DNA of 64,000 nucleotides from Membranipora membranacea (lineage: Eukaryota > Bryozoa > Gymnolaemata > Cheilostomatida > Membraniporidae). A program made the translations under genes and the position numbers. The stretch is from positions 30,010,001 to 30,074,000 of the forward strand of contig OU612068.1 in NCBI GenBank assembly GCA_914767715.1, given 5' to 3'. Positions 63,747-64,000 of this stretch are shown here, piece after piece (position 1 is the first letter of the stretch; every line of letters begins with the position of its first letter). The notes below the pieces were generated by a model. The model made no database searches. It was not told the origin of the DNA and saw only the letters and a list, made by a program, of their open reading frames with translations.

Positions 63747-64000
63747 CTGAAAAAAAAAGATCAATAGTAAATATGTTTGTAAAATGTGTGTAGTCTAGCT
63801 GATGTACAGGGCCACAGCGGCAGACCTAGGCCAAGGAGTATTATAACTCACTCGACCAAGATAAATTACAATTTTCATGTCTAATCAAAAAGTATCAACT
63901 ACAGTAGCACAAGGTTTTATACTATTATTTAGAAGGCACGCTCATCAGAAAATAAGATGAGGTGGTATTGATTAGAGCGGTCATAGACAACTTGTATCAA

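Overview
The window is animal nuclear DNA. It is AT-rich, and its genes are cut into many short exons with GT-AG introns of roughly 0.1-3 kb. The six genes recognised encode metazoan proteins, and their exons join in frame with no internal stops. An LDL-receptor-A-bearing DEG/ENaC channel, a Groucho co-repressor and a KAT6 acetyltransferase together indicate an invertebrate metazoan. A marine early-branching animal such as a sponge is possible, but the sequence alone does not settle the lineage.

Layout. 1-804 (-): first two coding exons of the mitochondrial DNA polymerase gamma catalytic subunit (POLG). 0.8-15 kb: repeat-rich DNA with no host gene. It holds decayed LINE copies, an LTR-like element with a frameshifted ORF, several foldback or MITE-like elements, and four tiny palindromic insertions (one of them outside this block, at 39.2 kb). 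15.7-16.4 kb (+): DNAJC30-like mitochondrial J protein, tail-to-tail with a VPS37 ESCRT-I subunit (16.7-18.6 kb, -). 21.2-37.0 kb (+): complete 20-exon KAT6 (MOZ/MORF) gene, 1798 residues. 38.0-47.9 kb (+): complete 13-exon DEG/ENaC sodium channel, 634 residues. 49.2-62.3 kb (-): complete 16-exon Groucho/TLE gene, 782 residues. 62.3-64 kb: upstream flank of TLE with a few exon-like pieces I cannot assign.

The genes share no obvious pathway. KAT6 and TLE are both chromatin or transcription regulators, and POLG and DNAJC30 both act in mitochondria, but this looks like ordinary eukaryotic neighbourhood rather than an operon.

The most unusual signal is a family of 19-32 bp palindromes beginning CAATGAACT and ending ATTG, found at four loci. 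Each is flanked by a 7-bp target duplication (one copy has a single mismatch). At three loci the uninterrupted empty site can be read from a coding frame or a paralogous repeat, so these are insertions and not chance hairpins. A separate 37-bp palindrome carries a perfect 8-bp duplication. Other points of interest are a MYT1-type C2HC zinc finger and a duplicated KGLxDGxxxFFTP motif in KAT6, an LDLa module in the ENaC ectodomain, a duplicated 5' splice site, and a TA-flanked element with a tRNA-Thr-like segment inserted in a LINE reverse transcriptase.
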